Assembly: GCA_002309955.1 (NCBI GenBank)
Contig: DBXQ01000045.1
Location: 16,005 to 33,272 of the forward strand
Direction: 5' to 3'
Length of the DNA: 17,268 nt
Source of the DNA: Bacteroidales bacterium UBA1208
GTDB taxonomy: Bacteria; Bacteroidota; Bacteroidia; Bacteroidales; P3
The position numbers were made by a program, and so were the translations under genes. Below, in pieces: positions 14,390-17,268 of this stretch. The notes under the pieces are model-generated. The model searched no databases. It was not told the DNA's origin and worked only from the letters and a program-made list of their open reading frames with translations. Position 1 is the stretch's first letter. Each line of letters starts with the position of its first letter.

Positions 14390-15871
14390 CTATTCCTTAA
14401 ACTTTTTGTCCAGTTCCTCAATCCAGAAACGGAACTGCTTGTCGGTCTCTGCCAGGTTTGCAACGGTTTTGCATGCATGGAGCACAGTGGCGTGATCCTT
14501 GTTGCCGCACTGCAGTCCGATAATGGCAAGCGACGATTTGGTCAGTTTCTTGGCATAGTACATCGTCAACTGGCGTGCCTGGACAATCTCGCGTTTGCGT
14601 GTGCGCGACTGAATGCTCTCAATGGGTATGTTGAAGTAATCGCACACCACTTTCTGAATATAGTCGATGGTCACTTCACGGTTGGTGCTCTTCACAAACT
14701 TGTCGACCATCTGGCGTGCCAATTCAATAGTGATGTCGCGATGGTTCAACGACGACTGTGCCATAAGTGAAATGAGGGCTCCTTCCAATTCACGGACATT
14801 GGTGTTAATATTGTAGGCGATGTATTCAATCACCTCGTCGGGCATTTCAACACCGTCGCTGGCCAGTTTCTGGCGCAGAATGCTCATGCGGGTCTCAACA
14901 TCCGGAGGCAGCAACTCGGCAGCCAGACCCCATTTCAAACGGGAGGTGAGGCGGGTCTCAAGTCCTTGAAGTTCACTGGGGGCTTTGTCACTGGTAATGA
15001 TAAGCTGCTTCCCAGCCTGATGCAATGTATTGAAGATATGGAAGAAAGCTTCCTGTGTGCGGCCAGCCTTGTTACTCCAAAACTGAATGTCGTCCACAAT
15101 CAACACATCAATCATTTCATAGAAATGGACAAAGTCGGATGTGGTGCCGTTTCTTCCGGCATCCATATACTGCTGCATGAATTGTTCAGAAGTAACGTAC
15201 AAGACTGTCAGTTCGGGATGCAACTCTTTTGTCTTCAACCCTATGGCATTGGCCAAGTGAGTCTTGCCCAAACCTACGCCCCCGTGGAGCATCAAAGGGT
15301 TGAAAGCTGTCTTACCCGGCTTTTCTGCCACGGCATATCCTGCGGCACGGGCCAACCGGTTGCACTCGCCCTCTACATAATTGTGGAGTGTATAGGAGGA
15401 ACTGAGTTGTGAATTGATGCGTACCTTCTGTATGCCCGGTATCACGAACGGATTGGGAAATTCCCTTCCGTCGTCGAGCTTCAAGTTCATCGGCACGTCG
15501 CGGGGTTGGTTCATGGTCGATTGCCTGCCGGTAGAAGGGATTTTTGTTGTTATTGGCTGCTCGGCGATGCTGGTGTCCATCACCACACTATATTGTAGAC
15601 AGGCTTCGTTGCCCAGCGTAAGCTGTATGGCACGTTTCAGTAAGTCGGCGTAATTCTGCTCCAACCACTCGTAGAAGAACGGGCTTGGCACTTTTATTAT
15701 CAAAGTACTGCCATCCAGTTTCAGTGGAACGATAGGTTCAAACCATGTACTAAAAACTTTCTCGTTCTCTTTACCCGTCAGATTGTCTTTGATAAAACCA
15801 AGACATTCATCCCATACTCTCTGGTAGTCCTTCTCCATTGCTCTCGTTGTTGTTTCGTTATTATAGTCCAT
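14390..15871 (-). CDS. dnaA: Chromosomal replication initiator DnaA
   Basis: DnaA binds 9-bp boxes at the replication origin and, in the ATP form, melts the adjacent AT-rich DNA. Counted from ATG 15871 the protein has 493 residues. Domain I (about 12-90) begins WDECLGFIKDN. A variable linker runs to about 145, then AAA+ domain III has Walker A GGVGLGKT at 197-204 and Walker B LIVDD at 257-261. Domain IV (from about 395) carries the DNA-binding signature GNKDHATVLHAC at 456-467. A second possible start is ATG 15838 (MEKDYQRVW, 482 residues). The frame is open further upstream only through a TTG at 15925, which falls in a hairpin-containing leader, so that is rejected. It is first in a three-gene minus-strand group and is divergent from serC across a candidate origin. 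Confidence 0.97.
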   Translation of the reverse strand: MDYNNETTTRAMEKDYQRVWDECLGFIKDNLTGKENEKVFSTWFEPIVPLKLDGSTLIIKVPSPFFYEWLEQNYADLLKRAIQLTLGNEACLQYSVVMDTSIAEQPITTKIPSTGRQSTMNQPRDVPMNLKLDDGREFPNPFVIPGIQKVRINSQLSSSYTLHNYVEGECNRLARAAGYAVAEKPGKTAFNPLMLHGGVGLGKTHLANAIGLKTKELHPELTVLYVTSEQFMQQYMDAGRNGTTSDFVHFYEMIDVLIVDDIQFWSNKAGRTQEAFFHIFNTLHQAGKQLIITSDKAPSELQGLETRLTSRLKWGLAAELLPPDVETRMSILRQKLASDGVEMPDEVIEYIAYNINTNVRELEGALISLMAQSSLNHRDITIELARQMVDKFVKSTNREVTIDYIQKVVCDYFNIPIESIQSRTRKREIVQARQLTMYYAKKLTKSSLAIIGLQCGNKDHATVLHACKTVANLAETDKQFRFWIEELDKKFKE

Positions 15872-15900
15872 TTTACTTTTTGTTTCGTGTTGTTTGTCAG

Positions 15901-15919
15901 AAACGGAATTTCTCCGTTT
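15901..15919 (-). other. Hairpin in the dnaA leader
   Basis: AAACGGA, a 5-base loop and TCCGTTT form a 7-bp stem. It lies 30-48 bp upstream of the chosen dnaA start codon (15871) and is followed by a T run only in the plus-strand direction. It may influence dnaA expression or stop transcripts leaving the origin region leftward; this is an inference. Confidence 0.4.
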
Positions 15920-15934
15920 TTTCAAACAGCGACT

Positions 15935-15943
15935 TGTTGATAA
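15935..15943 (-). promoter_or_regulatory. DnaA box-like site (one mismatch)
   Basis: TGTTGATAA on the plus strand is TTATCAACA on the minus strand, one change from TTATCCACA. It lies in the dnaA leader, 63 bp before the chosen start codon at 15871, where bound DnaA could limit its own synthesis. Confidence 0.4.
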
Positions 15944-16016
15944 GTCTTCGCCCTTCGCTGTCTTAGTATCACTTATGAAGCATCCTTGGTTCGCTGTTCA
16001 TGATGCAAAAATGCAA

Positions 16017-16024
16017 CAAAATTA
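16017..16024 (-). promoter_or_regulatory. Candidate -7 promoter box for dnaA
   Basis: On the minus strand this reads TAATTTTG, matching TAnnTTTG. It lies about 145 bp before the chosen dnaA start, leaving a leader that contains the box-like site and hairpin. No -33 TTTG was found at the expected spacing. Confidence 0.4.
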
Positions 16025-16103
16025 TCACCCGCCAAGGTGAAAAATAAATTTGCATTATTCAGAAAAAAAATGTAAAGCAAACCGTTCTCGACACCCCCTT
16101 CTT

Positions 16104-16199
16104 GATACGCTATTCTTTCAAAAAAACTGAAAAATAACCATTTTACATGTCTGACAGCCTTTTTTTCGCCCTTTAAAGATACGCTTTTTTTCTCGTATC
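16104..16199. repeat. GATACG repeat set in the candidate origin
   Basis: GATACGC occurs at 16104-16110 and 16178-16184, and CGTATC, its inverse, at 16194-16199. The last two form a 6-bp stem around a T-rich 10-base loop. Two copies are followed by a pyrimidine-rich tract. The set may bind a protein, for example an origin-associated factor; this is unproven. Confidence 0.35.
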
Positions 16200-16241
16200 A
16201 CAAAATTTTTTTTCGTTTTTTCCCCCATTATCGACGTGTTT

Positions 16242-16250
16242 TGTTGATAA
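16242..16250 (-). promoter_or_regulatory. DnaA box-like site (one mismatch)
   Basis: TGTTGATAA again, identical to the leader site and on the same strand. A partial copy, TTGTTGACC, follows at 16261-16269. Confidence 0.4.
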
Positions 16251-16433
16251 GCCAACCAACTTGTTGACCAGTAGTCCGATATTGACTAATATCTTTATAA
16301 TGCTTTGTAATTCATGTGTTTATTTTCTGTCTGCTCACAATGCACTGATAATCATAATTCCCCTTGGCATCCTTTGGCGACCCCTTTTATCCCCCATTTT
16401 TTTTAACTCCCTAATCCTCAAAAATATGGTTTT

Positions 16434-16442
16434 TTATCCACA
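16434..16442 (+). promoter_or_regulatory. Perfect DnaA box
   Basis: TTATCCACA, an exact match to the TTATNCACA consensus, in the dnaA-serC intergenic region. Confidence 0.6.
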
Positions 16443-16671
16443 TATCTCGGTTCAAAAGTATATTTTTTTTCGGTCCTTGTTTGGGTTGGAAAAATCGGCT
16501 CTTTTCCCCCTCCATCCATGTCGGACTATCGTCAGAATGTACTCGCAACGCCAGTTTCCGCCCCTGCTTACCAGTCCGGTTTTCGTGTCTACCCTCAGTT
16601 TAAATTTTTTTTTTTAATAAGCTTAAAAATATTTTTTATAAGAAAAACATCATTTATATTAAAAAAAAGAG

Positions 16672-16679
16672 TAACTTTG
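16672..16679 (+). promoter_or_regulatory. Bacteroidota -7 promoter box for serC
   Basis: TAACTTTG matches TAnnTTTG, followed by GCAGATGG. It lies 62 bp before the serC start. A long AT-rich block precedes it and no clear -33 TTTG is seen. Confidence 0.65.
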
Positions 16680-16741
16680 CAGATGGAAATATTACGGTAA
16701 AAAAACTGAAAAAATAATATAACTCTTTAAATTCAAATCAA

Positions 16742-17268
16742 ATGAAAACAGCTTATAATTTCAATGCAGGTCCTTGCGTCCTGCCAAAAGAGGCCATTGA
16801 GTCCACCATCAATGCCATCCGCGACTTCGACAACACCGGTATCGGTCTGCTCGAGATTTCCCACCGTACTCCTGGCTGGGAGCGCACCATGGAAGAAACC
16901 CGCCAGCTCTGGCGCGACCTGTTGAACATCCCCGCTGAGTACGAAATTCTCTTCCTCGGTGGTGGTGCCAGCACTGGTTTCATGGATGTCCCCGCCAACC
17001 TCCTCAACAAGAAAGCCGCCTATCTGCAGACTGGCGTATGGGCTAAGAAAGCCGCCAAAGAGGCCAAGAACTTCGGTGAGACCGTAATCGTTGCCTCCAG
17101 CGAAGACAAGACCTACAGCTACATCCCCAAGGGTTGGACTGTTCCTGCCGATGCCGACTACTTCCACATTACGACTAACAACACCATCTACGGTACCGAG
17201 ATCCGCAAGGACTTCGACGCCAGCGAAATCAACAACGTGATGCTTGTCGCCGACATGAGCTCCGACAT
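16742..17268 (+). CDS. serC: Phosphoserine aminotransferase, N-terminal part (cut by window edge)
   Basis: SerC converts 3-phosphohydroxypyruvate and glutamate to phosphoserine, using pyridoxal phosphate, in serine synthesis (and a related step in vitamin B6 synthesis). About 175 codons are present of a usual 355-365. The start is typical: YNFNAGPCVLPKEAIE at about residues 5-20, then LEISHRTPGWE (about 36-46) and the FLGGGASTGFMDVPANLL segment (about 71-88) that contributes to cofactor binding. The visible part ends in ADMSSD, just before the segment that carries the PLP lysine in the family. The frame is intact to the window edge. It has its own promoter at 16672 and is divergent from dnaA. 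Confidence 0.95.
   Translation, partial: MKTAYNFNAGPCVLPKEAIESTINAIRDFDNTGIGLLEISHRTPGWERTMEETRQLWRDLLNIPAEYEILFLGGGASTGFMDVPANLLNKKAAYLQTGVWAKKAAKEAKNFGETVIVASSEDKTYSYIPKGWTVPADADYFHITTNNTIYGTEIRKDFDASEINNVMLVADMSSD

Larger units (their letters stand above)
15872..16741. other. Candidate replication origin (dnaA-serC intergenic region)
   Basis: About 870 bp between divergent dnaA and serC without a convincing gene. It has one perfect DnaA box at 16434-16442, and two one-mismatch boxes at 15935-15943 and 16242-16250. It also has long homopolymer A/T runs and a very AT-rich block at 16601-16670 that could unwind. Genes point away on both sides. Location beside dnaA is common for bacterial origins, including in Bacteroidota. 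The number of clear boxes is low, so the call is provisional. Confidence 0.5.

Noticed and set aside
15872..15925. Extended dnaA start at TTG 15925
   Set aside because: The added 18 codons cover the leader hairpin, use a non-ATG start, and lie outside the usual DnaA domain I.
16261..16617. 118-codon frame in the candidate origin region
   Set aside because: The frame arises from T-rich sequence (many F and L codons), has no motifs and no promoter, and overlaps the perfect DnaA box.

Overview
The window looks like chromosomal DNA from a member of the Bacteroidota, most likely Bacteroidales. Three things point there: the -7 boxes of the form TAnnTTTG ahead of several genes, the near absence of strong Shine-Dalgarno sites, and a large secreted protein with a type IX secretion (gliding-motility type, type B) C-terminal sorting domain. 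The species cannot be told from this sequence alone.

Layout. (1) Positions 221-7460, all on the minus strand, form one likely operon. Read in transcription order it encodes a TolC-type outer-membrane channel, a HlyD-type membrane-fusion protein, two ABC-2 type permeases, a LytS-type sensor histidine kinase and a LytTR response regulator. Together these would be a three-part envelope exporter with its own two-component regulator. No ATP-binding subunit is encoded here. (2) Positions 7461-8358 are about 0.9 kb of noncoding DNA. It holds the exporter promoter, a copy of an imperfect repeat that is also present, inverted, at the far end of the operon (1-98), a long hairpin, and a run of short perfect hairpins that looks like structured RNA. 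(3) On the plus strand, 8359-12830 holds nfo (endonuclease IV) followed directly by a gene for a roughly 1200-residue secreted multidomain protein. (4) On the minus strand, 15871-12847 holds dnaA, a flavin reductase-like gene and a D-2-hydroxyacid dehydrogenase gene, spaced 11 and 17 bp apart. (5) Positions 15872-16741 are an AT-rich intergenic region between divergent dnaA and serC. It has one perfect DnaA box and two one-mismatch boxes and is a candidate replication origin. (6) serC (phosphoserine aminotransferase) starts at 16742 and runs off the window.

The most unusual feature is a degenerate repeat built from units such as AATTCGTTA, TTAACGAATT and ACACATTAAC. It fills nearly every gap between genes of the exporter operon. 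A related 30-bp copy also seems to lie inside the response-regulator gene, where it encodes part of an extra polar loop in the receiver domain. Other points of interest are the inverted repeats flanking the operon, the structured noncoding region, and the candidate origin with repeated GATACG motifs.
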